Assembly: GCA_934636245.1 (NCBI GenBank)
Contig: CAKUAI010000008.1
Span: forward strand, 107,482-171,481
Direction: 5' to 3'
DNA length: 64,000 nt
From: an uncultured Coriobacteriales bacterium
Lineage (GTDB): Bacteria > Actinomycetota > Coriobacteriia > Coriobacteriales > UMGS124
In this document: positions 52,801 through 63,478 of the stretch, piece after piece
Position numbering within the stretch: position 1 is the stretch's first letter
Layout: each line of letters starts with the position of its first letter
Translations under genes and position numbers: made by a program
Notes under the pieces: generated by a model
What the model saw: the letters and a program-made list of their open reading frames with translations, nothing else
What the model was told of the DNA's origin: nothing
Database searches by the model: none

Positions 52801-53889
52801 ATGAAACGCATCGTCAAGCGCGTCGCCCTCGGACTCGTCGCCGTAATCGCAGCGGTGCTCGTCGCCTTCGGCGTGCTGTACGCCAGCAGGATTCAGACCA
52901 TCTCAAGCATCAACCAGGTCACCTCCTATGATGACGGTTACAACCTCTACACCATGAACGTGGCCTACGACTATGACCTCGACGCGTTGCTCGCCCGCGA
53001 TATCCGCGACAACCAGGCGTTTCTCGATGCCGTGCTTGCCGAGTCGCTGCCGTTGCTCCCCGTGCACATGACAGCACCCAACTATGCCTGCACCGCCTTT
53101 ACCGCCACGGCAGCCGATGGCGAGGTGCGCATGGGGCGCAACTACGACTTCAAGCTCGACACCTCGGCTTTGCTCGTGCGCTGCACGCCCAAGAACGGTT
53201 ATGCGTCCATCGGCCTGGCCGCCCTCAACAACGTGAAGGCCGACGACCCCAACGAAAGCGTTTCCAGGAAACTCGCCTGCCTCACGGCACCCTTCATCTG
53301 TCTCGACGGCATAAACGAGAAGGGCGTCTCCATCGCCGTGCTCACGCTCGACAGCGAACCCACCTACCAGGACACCGGCAAGCAATCCATCGCAACAACG
53401 CTCGCCATCCGCCTCGTTCTCGACCGCGCGGCCACAACCGAGGAAGCCGTCGAGCTCCTGAGCAACTACGACATGTTTGCCACCTCGGGGCGCGACTACC
53501 ACTTCTATATCACCGACGCCTCGGGCGACGGCCGCGTTGTGGAATGGGACCCCGAGGACGAAGGCCGTCCCCTCAAGGCCACGCCGATGCGCGCCATCAC
53601 CAACTTCTATGCGCTCTATCCCGACCTGGTGCAGCCCAACCAGAAGAACGGCATCTATGGCCATGGCAAAGAGCGTTGGGAAGCCGTTGAGGAAGTGCTG
53701 GGCGCACATGACGGCAACCAGGGCGAGGACGTCGTTTGGGAAGCGCTGCGCGCCTCGGCTCAGGACCCCAACCCTGAGGATGTGACGAGCAACACCCAAT
53801 GGTCGGCCATCTACGACAACACGGGGCTCACCTTGAAGGTGTGCCTGCGGCGCAATTGGAACGATGTGAGCGAATTTTCGATAAGTTAG
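52801..53889 (+). CDS. Membrane-anchored Ntn hydrolase (choloylglycine hydrolase / acyltransferase-like)
   Basis: A 362-residue protein with an N-terminal membrane anchor (residues 8-28) and a C-terminal Ntn-hydrolase domain of the penicillin V acylase / bile-salt hydrolase / AAT superfamily. Cys97 in YACTAF is the likely nucleophile; MGRNYDFK matches the conserved GRNxDF element and INEKGVSIAVLTL the following strand. In bile-salt hydrolases the Cys follows Met1; here a 96-residue propeptide precedes it, so cleavage before Cys97 is expected, as in AAT. Substrate may be an acyl-amide such as a bile salt or N-acyl amino acid. GGGGAGG precedes the ATG. Confidence 0.82.
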   Translation: MKRIVKRVALGLVAVIAAVLVAFGVLYASRIQTISSINQVTSYDDGYNLYTMNVAYDYDLDALLARDIRDNQAFLDAVLAESLPLLPVHMTAPNYACTAFTATAADGEVRMGRNYDFKLDTSALLVRCTPKNGYASIGLAALNNVKADDPNESVSRKLACLTAPFICLDGINEKGVSIAVLTLDSEPTYQDTGKQSIATTLAIRLVLDRAATTEEAVELLSNYDMFATSGRDYHFYITDASGDGRVVEWDPEDEGRPLKATPMRAITNFYALYPDLVQPNQKNGIYGHGKERWEAVEEVLGAHDGNQGEDVVWEALRASAQDPNPEDVTSNTQWSAIYDNTGLTLKVCLRRNWNDVSEFSIS

Positions 53890-53992
53890 GCCCATTTCCG
53901 CCCCAATTAGTTGGACTCAGGGGTCTAAAGCAGACGGATGGCGCCTGCGAAAATGTACCCATACAACGCCTGTGCATGTAAGGGGGGTGTCC

Positions 53993-54784
53993 ATGAAAAC
54001 CCATGATATCGCGGCCCTGTCAGCAAAGATTCTCCTGAGCTACTACGCCGACAACGACTCCGCGCCTTTCCTCAACGCATGTCACGACGACGTGGTGCTC
54101 GTCGGACCCTCGTATGGACACCTTATCCGCTCAAAAGCAAAGCTGCTCGCCATGGCGCGCGAGGGACGCGACGACCCGAAGTTCCAGGTGCACGACTTGG
54201 TGGTCACCACGTTGCCGGCGCCGGGTCCCGATGTGTGCGAGGTCGTCATGACGTTCCTCGTGGACAGCACCTGGCCTGACGGCAGCACCAACCGCGTCAA
54301 CCAGCACATTCATTTTACCTGGGTGGATTGCCAGAGCACGCCGCGCATCCTTCTGTGCAACGTGGCCAATGCCATTGCCTATGCCGGACCAAGCGACGTC
54401 TATCTCCTACGATACGGCGCCATCTATGACGGCCGGTCGGAGGCACAGGCATCAAGCGGCCCAGCGCGGCGCATCTGCCTGCGCGGCCTCAACCGCACGG
54501 CGATGTGCTTCACCTGCTCCGGCATCATATATATAGAGAGCAAAGGCACCCATTCACTGATTCACACTGAAGACGGTACCCACGAGTCGGTAGAGACGCT
54601 CTCTTCGCTTGCCAAGCGCCATGGCGACCTCTTCGTCCGCTGCCATGCAAGCTACCTGGTCAACCCTGCCTTCGTGCGCGATGTGACTCGCTGTAAGGTA
54701 ACTTTGCAGGATGGCAGCGAGCTTCCCATCCCTGAGAAGAAGTACACGGCCGTCAAACGCGAGCTCGCCGGGCGGATGGGATAG
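53993..54784 (+). CDS. LytTR-type regulator with N-terminal NTF2/SnoaL-like domain
   Basis: A 263-residue one-component regulator. Residues 5-130 resemble a SnoaL/NTF2-like ligand-binding fold (LSYYADNDSAPFLNACHDDV and FTWVDCQSTPRILLCNVANA). The C-terminal 100 residues are a LytTR DNA-binding domain (FVRCHASYLVNPAFVRDV, then LPIPEKKYTAVKREL). ATG 53993 follows GGGGGG. It is 103 bases downstream of the Ntn hydrolase and could regulate it. The pairing of NTF2-like sensor with LytTR is unusual compared with the common response-regulator form. Confidence 0.82.
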   Translation: MKTHDIAALSAKILLSYYADNDSAPFLNACHDDVVLVGPSYGHLIRSKAKLLAMAREGRDDPKFQVHDLVVTTLPAPGPDVCEVVMTFLVDSTWPDGSTNRVNQHIHFTWVDCQSTPRILLCNVANAIAYAGPSDVYLLRYGAIYDGRSEAQASSGPARRICLRGLNRTAMCFTCSGIIYIESKGTHSLIHTEDGTHESVETLSSLAKRHGDLFVRCHASYLVNPAFVRDVTRCKVTLQDGSELPIPEKKYTAVKRELAGRMG

Positions 54785-54941
54785 CAGGGCGCAGTTGGCG
54801 CTGCTCGACGAGCGGTTGGGGCATGGACGGCGCTGCGCGCCAATACGTATGGGCAGCTCAAACGCACTGCATGAGCGAATGATCGCCGGCATGGAGCCGT
54901 ATGCTTCTGTTTGGCTTCCAGCGGCTCGCCCCACATACAAG

Positions 54942-54986
54942 AAAGCCGCCGACCCCGAAAGCGTGTCCTTCGAGGTCGGCGGCTTT
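54942..54986. terminator. Terminator hairpin between convergent genes
   Basis: A perfect 13-bp stem AAAGCCGCCGACC / GGTCGGCGGCTTT, flanked by short A and T runs; it can serve both strands. Confidence 0.8.
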
Positions 54987-55026
54987 ATCTTGCAGGATGG
55001 CAGCAAGGCTTGTAGGAAAGCTTCCC

Positions 55027-55518
55027 CTACACCTTCTTCTCGAACTTCTCCTGGCACTTGGGGCAGGTGATGCGAATCTTGCCGGCGCCCTTGGGCACGC
55101 GAATCTCCTGCTTGCACTTGGGGCACTTGAGGTACTTGTGGTCCTTGTCGGCCGCCTTGGCAGCAGCCTTCTGGCTCTTGCGTGCCGCCTGCTCGGCAGC
55201 TCGCTGGCTGGCAGCGCCAACGCCAGCGAAGGGGTTCTTGACGCCCGTGAGGTGCAGCTTCTGCGCAAGCTCATGACGCTTGGCGAGATAGGCAGAGTTC
55301 TCCCTGCTACGTGCATCACGGTTGGACGAGAACATGCGAAAGTACGCGTAGATGATGGCAGCCAGGCCCAACGTCAGGAAGATGCTGCCAAAGGGAAGCG
55401 ACAGCACGATAAGCACGATAGACAGGATGAACACGTCACGCGCAAGCTGATCGGGTCCGTTGCGCCTGCTCATAAACTGGCGGTACTTGTCGGAAAGGTT
55501 CTGCGTGTTAAGGGCCAT
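55027..55518 (-). CDS. Membrane protein with C-terminal zinc ribbon
   Basis: A 163-residue protein. ATG 55518 follows AGAGAG; upstream in-frame ATGs lack support. Two adjacent hydrophobic segments (DVFILSIVLIVLSLPFGSIF and LTLGLAAIIYAYF) form a membrane hairpin. A basic, Ala/Lys-rich linker follows, then a zinc ribbon of two CPKC knuckles (KCPKCKQEIRVPKGAGKIR, TCPKCQEKF). Function unknown; the ribbon should face the cytoplasm and could bind nucleic acid or a partner protein. Confidence 0.8.
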   Translation of the reverse strand: MALNTQNLSDKYRQFMSRRNGPDQLARDVFILSIVLIVLSLPFGSIFLTLGLAAIIYAYFRMFSSNRDARSRENSAYLAKRHELAQKLHLTGVKNPFAGVGAASQRAAEQAARKSQKAAAKAADKDHKYLKCPKCKQEIRVPKGAGKIRITCPKCQEKFEKKV

Positions 55519-55747
55519 GAAGCGGTTCTCTCTTTGTTGATTGGATATAAGACGCATATTGAACGGGTTGTTTATATCCCCTGGCAAAGCACACATTCAC
55601 GTGACCAGCTGTTTTGCGCACTCTTCACGCTGAAAGCATACGTTGCTGAACCAGGGCCAAGCTTTGGCAGAGAATCGCATGCGGGCCGCGCTAAGGCACG
55701 GCGGCACTGAGGCACAGGGTCCCCACCTGAATCGACCATACCCTGCC

Positions 55748-56377
55748 TTACAGCCACTCGACGCGGCCGCTACCGATGTGATAGATAGCGCCCACAACCT
55801 CGCACTCCCCCGATGCCACCGCCGCGGCAATGATCTCGTTTTGCTTGAGAACATCCACCTGGTGCAAGACGTGGATCTTCTCGGCCTGGCGGGGGTCGGT
55901 CTCGCCGTCCAGAATTGCGGCGACCTCATCGGCAACCGTTTTGGCCACGCCGTCGGCCTCGCCGGTCATGGCGGCGTGCACCAAGCCGCAGTGCGTGTGG
56001 CCGAGCACAACCACAAGCGGTGCGCCCAGGTGCCCAACGCCGTATTCGACGCCGGCCTCCTCCACCCGGTCGATGAAGTTGCCGATGGAGCGCACCATGA
56101 AGAGGTCGCCCAAGCACATGGAGAAGGACACCACAGGCTGCACGCGCGAGTCGGAGCAGGTCACGATGACGGCAAAGGGGTGCTGGCCGTCACGAATGAG
56201 ACCCTCGCGCTTGTCTTCCGAATGCATCTCGTGGTCGTGGATACCCTGCAGGAAGAGGTCGTTGCCAGCGGTGAGGCGATTGCGTGCCTCCTGCGGGGTA
56301 CAGCGATGTGCACGATGGGAGGCAAGATCCTCCTGATCGAGGTCGTCCTCAAAGCTGACAAAGTCGTTATCGCTCAT
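55748..56377 (-). CDS. Beta-class carbonic anhydrase
   Basis: A 209-residue zinc enzyme that interconverts CO2 and bicarbonate, supplying bicarbonate for carboxylases such as AccC. Zinc ligands are in VTCSDSRVQP (Cys, with the Asp-Arg dyad) and GHTHCG (His, Cys). The start at 56377 follows GAGGAGG; a longer frame to 56407 would run into the upstream regulatory box. Directly upstream is the 87-bp three-box element also found before the metal ATPase, so the two genes may share a regulator. Confidence 0.93.
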   Translation of the reverse strand: MSDNDFVSFEDDLDQEDLASHRAHRCTPQEARNRLTAGNDLFLQGIHDHEMHSEDKREGLIRDGQHPFAVIVTCSDSRVQPVVSFSMCLGDLFMVRSIGNFIDRVEEAGVEYGVGHLGAPLVVVLGHTHCGLVHAAMTGEADGVAKTVADEVAAILDGETDPRQAEKIHVLHQVDVLKQNEIIAAAVASGECEVVGAIYHIGSGRVEWL

Positions 56378-56400
56378 GAAGTCCTCCTCAATAGTGGAAA

Positions 56401-56487
56401 TTAACATACATTTCAGAAATTCGAAAAGTGTGCCAACTGGGCTTTTGTTGGATTAACATACATTTGAACCGATGAAATGTATGTTAA
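56401..56487 (-). promoter_or_regulatory. 87-bp three-box element upstream of the carbonic anhydrase gene
   Basis: Boxes TTAACATACAT at 56401-56411 and 56453-56463 and ATGTATGTTAA at 56477-56487, with spacers of 41 and 13 bases, equal to the copy at 7967-8053 read on the opposite strand. Perfect 15-bp terminal inverted repeats and the inner word GCCAACTGGGCTTTTGT are also shared. The proximal box is only 23 bases from the start codon. Confidence 0.82.
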
Positions 56488-56501
56488 TCCAACCCTGGAT
56501 A

Positions 56502-56538
56502 CAAAAAACGGGCTGGAGGATAGTATCCCCCAGCCCGT
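56502..56538 (-). terminator. Terminator of the DEAD-box helicase transcript
   Basis: On the minus strand AACGGGCTGG...GGATA pairs with TATCC...CCAGCCCGTT and runs into TTTTTTG. It lies 508 bases beyond the helicase stop, so the four Family II palindromes fall inside the transcript's 3' UTR. Confidence 0.85.
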
Positions 56539-56595
56539 TCATATATCTATCGCTCAACCCGCATAAACCAGGTTCCGCCCACTAAAACGCGGGTT

Positions 56596-57035
56596 CTGAT
56601 GCGCAAGGCGCACAGGTGCGATGCGTACTAGATGTACAACAAAGGTGCGCACCGCGCGTGAGCACCTGTGCACGGAGCGCCCTTTGCGACGAGTCCCGTG
56701 GAGAACGCGGCGCATCAGGTTCCGCAGCCCGCCAAAACGTAGGTTCTCGTCCGCAAGGCGCCGGGAGGCGACGTGTACTGGAGTACTCTAGCCTCCCGGG
56801 AACGCAGTGGACGAGGTTCCGCCCTCAAAAACGCGGGTTCTGGCCTGCAAGGCGTCGGGAGGCGATGCGTACTAGATGTACGTGAGCCTCCCGACACGGA
56901 GCGGTCTTTGCGACGAGCCCCGCGGAACGCAGCAGGCCAGGTTCCGCCCACTAAAACGTAGGTTCTCGTCCGCAAGGCGCGCGGGGCCGATGCGTACTGG
57001 ACGTACGTGAGGTCCCGCGGAACGCAGCGGACGAG
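56596..57035. repeat. Tandem array of four Family II nested palindromes
   Basis: Units at 56596-56718, 56746-56815, 56840-56940 and 56965-57035. Outer arms: CTGATGCGC, CTCGTCCGC, CTGGCCTGC, CTCGTCCGC, each facing its own complement (unit 2 with one mismatch). Inner arms: GCACAGGTGC, CCGGGAGGC, GTCGGGAGGC, CGCGGGGCC, likewise matched. The apex GTACTRGAYGTAC (GTACTGGAGTAC in unit 2) and the words AAGGCG and GAACGC are constant. Linkers share GGTTCCGCCC...AAAACG. Units 1 and 3 carry an extra CTTTGCGACGAG segment. Confidence 0.9.
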
Positions 57036-57045
57036 GTTCTACGAC

Positions 57046-59157
<2,112 letters not shown>

Positions 59158-59718
59158 GATAAAAGTCTCCTTATTGGGTTGTTGCGCGCCCGCTCTGTCC
59201 GGGCCACGGCAAAGAGCCGCAGCCCGTCCGGGTGCACATGGTGTCGGTTGTGTCCAGGCTTGAACGGCCGCATAGCGCGAAAAACGAGCGCTCAAGGGCA
59301 CAAATAAATGGACAGGCGGGTCGCAACCCCCTGTCAGAGGCCCTCAAATGCTTCGGCTTCAATGCGCGAGGCAAACGTTACTGTCAGCCCAGACTCGATT
59401 ACATCGGTCTTGCTAGTTCTGGACGACGTTGCCTCATACGCACGAGCATGATACGGAAGCATTTCACCGGGGCGCGGATCCCCAGGAGACGTAACGCGTA
59501 TGTCGGCAAACCTAGTCAGAATAATTTACCTATTTGTCTCTTGACAAGGGGCTGCACTTGTGTTTGCAAAAATCACACAGGCTGCCAACGACGTGCACAT
59601 ATTCAAATCAAGCAAGTTCTTATACATGGGATGCGCGGAGTCGCACTGCTCCCGATGGGCTTTGACGCATCCCAGACTTCACGCGGAGACGCGCGCAGAA
59701 CCCGCCCCACCCTACAAA
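59158..59718. other. Long leader / intergenic region upstream of the helicase gene
   Basis: No gene is seen in this 561-base stretch. On the minus strand a plausible promoter is TTGTCA (59547-59542) and TTATTC (59524-59519) with a 17-base spacer. That would give the helicase mRNA a leader of roughly 350 nucleotides, a feature known for cold-induced helicase genes. Confidence 0.5.
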
Positions 59719-59757
59719 TAAAGCCCGCCCGGGCGATACAAATCGCACCAGACGGGC
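59719..59757 (-). terminator. Terminator of the 4Fe-4S protein gene
   Basis: On the minus strand AAAGCCCGTC...GCGAT pairs with ATCGC...GGGCGGGCTTT around TTGT, followed by ATTTG. Confidence 0.82.
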
Positions 59758-59823
59758 TTTTGAACAGGCTTTTTGCACGGACGGCAGGCAAAACCGTCAC
59801 CGCACGCGGTCCTTGCTCGCTTC

Positions 59824-60972
59824 CTACTCGGCAGCCACCGGATCGCGCAGGAGGTCGGCAACACAGGTCTCGACGGACTCGACGGCGCCCTCGGGGCACA
59901 GCTCGCGGCACAGGCCGCAGTCCACGCACACAAGTGGGTCGACCACGCACGCGCCGTCCTGCATGTGGGCGGCGCCCAGGGGGCAACCTGCGACCACGGC
60001 GTTCATGGCAGCCTCGCCGGCCTTCTCGGCGTCGATGCGCACGCCCTTGAGCGTGACGCGCGGCGCAATCTCCGGGAAACGCATGACGGCGTCGAGGATG
60101 GTGGCGCGGGAAGCCGTGAGGGTGCCCGTGAGGTCGTCGGCGCCCTTGAGGCCCGGCGTCGTCTCGCCCTCGGCCACGCGAATCTCCTTGCGCAGGCGCA
60201 CGCGGGTCTTGCGCTGGTCGGAGTTGCAGCGCTCCTCCTCGGTCATGTTCTCCTCGGCATGGGTGAGGTCGTTCTTGAGGTCGTGCGCCAGGTCGCCGAA
60301 GCCCGAGAGCATCTCACCGAAGGGCTCGTCGCCGTCGCCGGACTTGCGCACCTTGCCCGCCGAGTCGGTCCACTCCAGCTCGCGGCGCGTCTCAACGAGC
60401 GGCATCTCGCGGCCCACGACCTCGATGGCCTCCATCACCGAGTCGATGATGCGCATCTCGGCGGCCTTGGCCTTGCAGCGCGGGCACAGGTCGCCCGGCA
60501 GGTACACCGCGAGGTTGGGGAAGTCGAGCATGAGCGAAGCCCAGGTCTCAGGGGCGATGGCGCCCAGGCAGGGCACCTCCACGACCGAGGGGCTCTCCTT
60601 GGCGATGCCCGTCTCGATGCAGGTGAGGTACAGCGTGTGACCGGTGCCGCCGACCATGGCCTGGGCACGCTTGAGCAGGTGGCGCAGGTAGCGGGCCGTA
60701 GGCTCCATCACGATGATGGAGTCGGTGGGGCACACGGCGGCGCACAGGCCGCAATCCACGCAGAAGCCCTTGCCGATGGTCACCTTGAAGCCGCCGGCAT
60801 GCTCGGTGGACTTGGGGATGCGCACGGCCTTGCCAGGGCAGATGTCGACGCACGCCTGGCACGTGGACTCGGAGTTGGTGCAGCGCAGGCACAGCGACTC
60901 ATCTTGACCGATGGCGCGCACGACCTGTTTTGCGTTCTCGCCTGCCACACGAAGCTTGCTCTGCTCTGCCAT
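59824..60972 (-). CDS. Multi-cluster 4Fe-4S ferredoxin-type protein
   Basis: A 382-residue, apparently soluble electron carrier with GGAGG before the ATG. Cys-rich clusters: CLRCTNSESTCQACVDICPG (about residues 28-47), CVDCGLCAAVCPTDS (about 71-85) and, at the C-terminus, CVDCGLCRELCPEGA. Further Cys lie in LTCIETG, CPRCKAKA and GCPLGAAH. At least three 4Fe-4S clusters are likely. The region between holds no known catalytic domain; it resembles NapF/polyferredoxin-like subunits. The electron partner is unknown; the exported flavoproteins encoded elsewhere here have no obvious donor, but no linkage is shown. Confidence 0.82.
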   Translation of the reverse strand: MAEQSKLRVAGENAKQVVRAIGQDESLCLRCTNSESTCQACVDICPGKAVRIPKSTEHAGGFKVTIGKGFCVDCGLCAAVCPTDSIIVMEPTARYLRHLLKRAQAMVGGTGHTLYLTCIETGIAKESPSVVEVPCLGAIAPETWASLMLDFPNLAVYLPGDLCPRCKAKAAEMRIIDSVMEAIEVVGREMPLVETRRELEWTDSAGKVRKSGDGDEPFGEMLSGFGDLAHDLKNDLTHAEENMTEEERCNSDQRKTRVRLRKEIRVAEGETTPGLKGADDLTGTLTASRATILDAVMRFPEIAPRVTLKGVRIDAEKAGEAAMNAVVAGCPLGAAHMQDGACVVDPLVCVDCGLCRELCPEGAVESVETCVADLLRDPVAAE

Positions 60973-61094
60973 ATAGACTCGTCCTCCAAAAACGGCGTTC
61001 TCTCCTCAAACGCGCGCATTATACCCCAGCTTGGGGCGGTTCGTTCAATTATCATGGTGAGGTGCACTTTCGTTCGACCTAAAGAGGAGGAGCG

Positions 61095-61979
61095 ATGTCC
61101 CAAGACGCACCCCAGCAACACCCGCTCGACCCCGCCGACGCCATGAGGCCCGGCGCGCCCACCACGCACCCCGACTTCGACGCGCTCGTGCGCACCATCT
61201 GGCGCCTGCGCCAGCCCGACGGCTGCCCGTGGGACCGCGAGCAGACCCACGCCTCCATCGCCAAGAACATGATCGAGGAGGCCTACGAGGCAGTCGACGC
61301 CATCGAGGGCTCGGCCACCCGACACCTGCGCGAGGAGCTCGGCGATGTGCTTATGCAGGTCGTTTTGCAGTCGCAGATTGCCGCCGACGACGGCGAGTTC
61401 GACATCGACGCGGTGTGCCGCGACATCAACGAGAAGCTCGTGCGCCGCCACCCCCACGTGTTCGGCGACGCCGATGCCCCGCATGCCGCGACCTCCGACG
61501 ACGTGCTTGGCATCTGGGAGAAGGTCAAGCTCGGCGAGCACAAGAAGAGCGAGGAAGAGGCCGCAGCCGAGGGCGTGGCGCCCGAGAGCCTGCTCGACAG
61601 CGTGCCCGTGCAGCTGCCCGCCCTCATGCAGGCGCAGAAGATCTCGCGCAAGGCCGTGGCCGCCGGCTTCGACTGGGATAGTGTCGATAGTGTGTGGGAG
61701 CAGGTGCAAAGCGAAGTCGAGGAATTTAAATCAGCCGCTCCCGGTAGCGCCGACGCAGAGATGGAGTTCGGTGATATCCTATTCGCATTGGTGAATGTCG
61801 CCCGTCGCGAGCACATCGACGCCGAGACCGCACTGCGTGCCAGCTGCGCCAAGTTCCGCAGGCGCTGGGCTTACATGGAGCAGGCGGCCCGGGCCGAGGG
61901 CCGCGACATCGCCGACGTTTCCCGCCAAGACCAGGAGGCCCTGTGGGCCCAAGCCAAACTGAAGGAGACTGAGCTGTGA
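61095..61979 (+). CDS. mazG: MazG, nucleoside triphosphate pyrophosphohydrolase
   Basis: A 294-residue all-alpha NTP pyrophosphatase that hydrolyses (d)NTPs to monophosphates, limiting misincorporation or modulating nucleotide alarmones. The magnesium-binding signature is present: CPWDREQTHASI, EEAYEAVDAIE and EELGDVLMQVV, with a second, weaker EVEEF...GDILFALVN half. GGAGGAG precedes the ATG. Its stop overlaps the enolase GTG by four bases, so the two are translationally coupled. Confidence 0.94.
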   Translation: MSQDAPQQHPLDPADAMRPGAPTTHPDFDALVRTIWRLRQPDGCPWDREQTHASIAKNMIEEAYEAVDAIEGSATRHLREELGDVLMQVVLQSQIAADDGEFDIDAVCRDINEKLVRRHPHVFGDADAPHAATSDDVLGIWEKVKLGEHKKSEEEAAAEGVAPESLLDSVPVQLPALMQAQKISRKAVAAGFDWDSVDSVWEQVQSEVEEFKSAAPGSADAEMEFGDILFALVNVARREHIDAETALRASCAKFRRRWAYMEQAARAEGRDIADVSRQDQEALWAQAKLKETEL

Positions 61980-63268
61980 GCACGATCATCGATGTGTACG
62001 GCCGTGAGATTCTTGACTCGCGCGGCAACCCCACGGTCGAGGTCGAGGTGACCCTTGACGACGGCTCCTTCGGCCGCGCCTGCGTGCCGAGCGGCGCTTC
62101 CACCGGCGCCTTCGAGGCCTGCGAGATGCGCGACGCCGACTGCTCCCGCTACCTGGGCAAGGGCGTGCTCACCGCAGTCGACCACGTGAACGAGGAGATC
62201 GCCGACGCCCTCGTGGGCCAGGACGCCACCTGCCAGCGCGAGATCGACACCATGCTCATCGACCTCGACGGCACCGAGAACAAGACCTGCCTGGGCGCCA
62301 ACGCCATCCTGGGCGCCTCCATGGCCTGCGCCCGCGCTGCCGCCAACTCGGTGGACCTGCCGCTGTACGCCTACCTGGGCGGCCCCAACGCCTACACCCT
62401 GCCCGTGCCGATGATGAACATCCTCAACGGCGGCGTGCATGCCGACAACAACGTCGACTTCCAGGAGTTCATGATCATGCCCGTGGGCGCCGCCACCTTC
62501 GCCGAGGGCCTGCGCTGGTGCTCCGAGATCTACCACACCCTCAAGAAGGTCCTGCATGAGGCCGGCCTGGGCGGCGGCGTGGGCGACGAGGGCGGCTTTG
62601 CCCCCAACCTCAAGACCAACGCCGAGCCCTTCGAGTGGATCATGCGCGCCTGCGAGAAGGCCGGCTACACCCCCGGCGAGCAGATCCTCTTCGCCATGGA
62701 CCCCGCCTCCACCGAGTTCTACGACGCGCAGCGCCAGATGTACTGCCTGAAGGGCGAGGGCCGCGAGCTTACGCCCGACCAGATGGTCGACTACTGGGCT
62801 GACCTGGTGGAGAAGTTCCCCATCGTCTCCATCGAGGACGGCATGGCCGAGGAGGACTGGGACGGCTGGGCAGCCCTCACGAAGCGCATCGGAGGCCGCG
62901 TGCAGCTCGTGGGCGACGACCTGTTCGTCACCAACAAGAAGCGCCTGGCCAAGGGCATCTCGCTCGACACCGCCAACGCCGTGCTCGTGAAGGTGAACCA
63001 GATCGGCACGCTCACCGAGGCCATGGACACCATGGAGCTCGCCAAGAAGTCGCGCTACACCTGCGTCGTGTCGCACCGCTCCGGCGAAACCGAGGACAGC
63101 TTCATCGCCGACCTCGCCGTGGCCGTCAACGCCGGCCAGATCAAGACCGGCGCCCCCTGCCGCTCCGACCGCATCGCCAAGTACAACCAGCTCCTGCGCA
63201 TCGAGGACCAGCTCGGCGTTGCCGCCCACTACCCCGGCATGGACGCCTTCTACTCCATCAAGCGCTAA
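61976..63268 (+). CDS. eno: Enolase
   Basis: A 430-residue glycolytic enzyme converting 2-phosphoglycerate to phosphoenolpyruvate. Start is GTG overlapping mazG (GTGA). The signature SHRSGETEDSFIADLAV, the magnesium ligand region SIEDGMAEEDWDGW and LVKVNQIGTLTEA with the catalytic Lys are all intact. Full normal length. Coupling to mazG is unusual for a highly expressed enzyme, so an internal promoter is plausible. A terminator follows. Confidence 0.97.
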   Translation: MSTIIDVYGREILDSRGNPTVEVEVTLDDGSFGRACVPSGASTGAFEACEMRDADCSRYLGKGVLTAVDHVNEEIADALVGQDATCQREIDTMLIDLDGTENKTCLGANAILGASMACARAAANSVDLPLYAYLGGPNAYTLPVPMMNILNGGVHADNNVDFQEFMIMPVGAATFAEGLRWCSEIYHTLKKVLHEAGLGGGVGDEGGFAPNLKTNAEPFEWIMRACEKAGYTPGEQILFAMDPASTEFYDAQRQMYCLKGEGRELTPDQMVDYWADLVEKFPIVSIEDGMAEEDWDGWAALTKRIGGRVQLVGDDLFVTNKKRLAKGISLDTANAVLVKVNQIGTLTEAMDTMELAKKSRYTCVVSHRSGETEDSFIADLAVAVNAGQIKTGAPCRSDRIAKYNQLLRIEDQLGVAAHYPGMDAFYSIKR

Positions 63269-63308
63269 ACCAAGCCCGGCCACGCTGCCAGCTTACCGGC
63301 ACGACCAA

Positions 63309-63351
63309 GTCCGCTCGCACGTCTCAAAAAGAGACTGCGGGCGGGCTTTTT
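63309..63351 (+). terminator. Terminator after eno
   Basis: CCGCTCGCACGTCTC pairs with GAGACTGCGGGCGG around AAAAA, then TTTTTA. Confidence 0.9.
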
Positions 63352-63392
63352 ATGCAAGCGATTCAGCTCGCATCCCATCTACCAGCGCTTTT

Positions 63393-63436
63393 TATTTTGT
63401 CTATTTTGTCTATCTTGTCTATTTTGTCTATTTATG
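63393..63436. repeat. 9-bp tandem repeat (TATTTTGTC)
   Basis: Four consecutive units of TATTTTGTC (third unit TATCTTGTC) plus a partial fifth, in a T-rich stretch upstream of the small genes at 63479-63929. Confidence 0.9.
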
Positions 63437-63478
63437 CAAAACAAGCTACTGCCGGAATGCAGGGGCAGACATTAGCAA

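Noticed and set aside
52801..53889. Firm assignment as bile-salt hydrolase
   Set aside because: The Ntn-hydrolase superfamily is clear, but Cys is at position 97 rather than 2, so the specific substrate cannot be claimed.
59232..60050. Plus-strand frame of 272 codons between the helicase and 4Fe-4S genes
   Set aside because: It crosses a terminator and the end of the minus-strand 4Fe-4S gene, with Arg/Pro-rich composition typical of a shadow frame.
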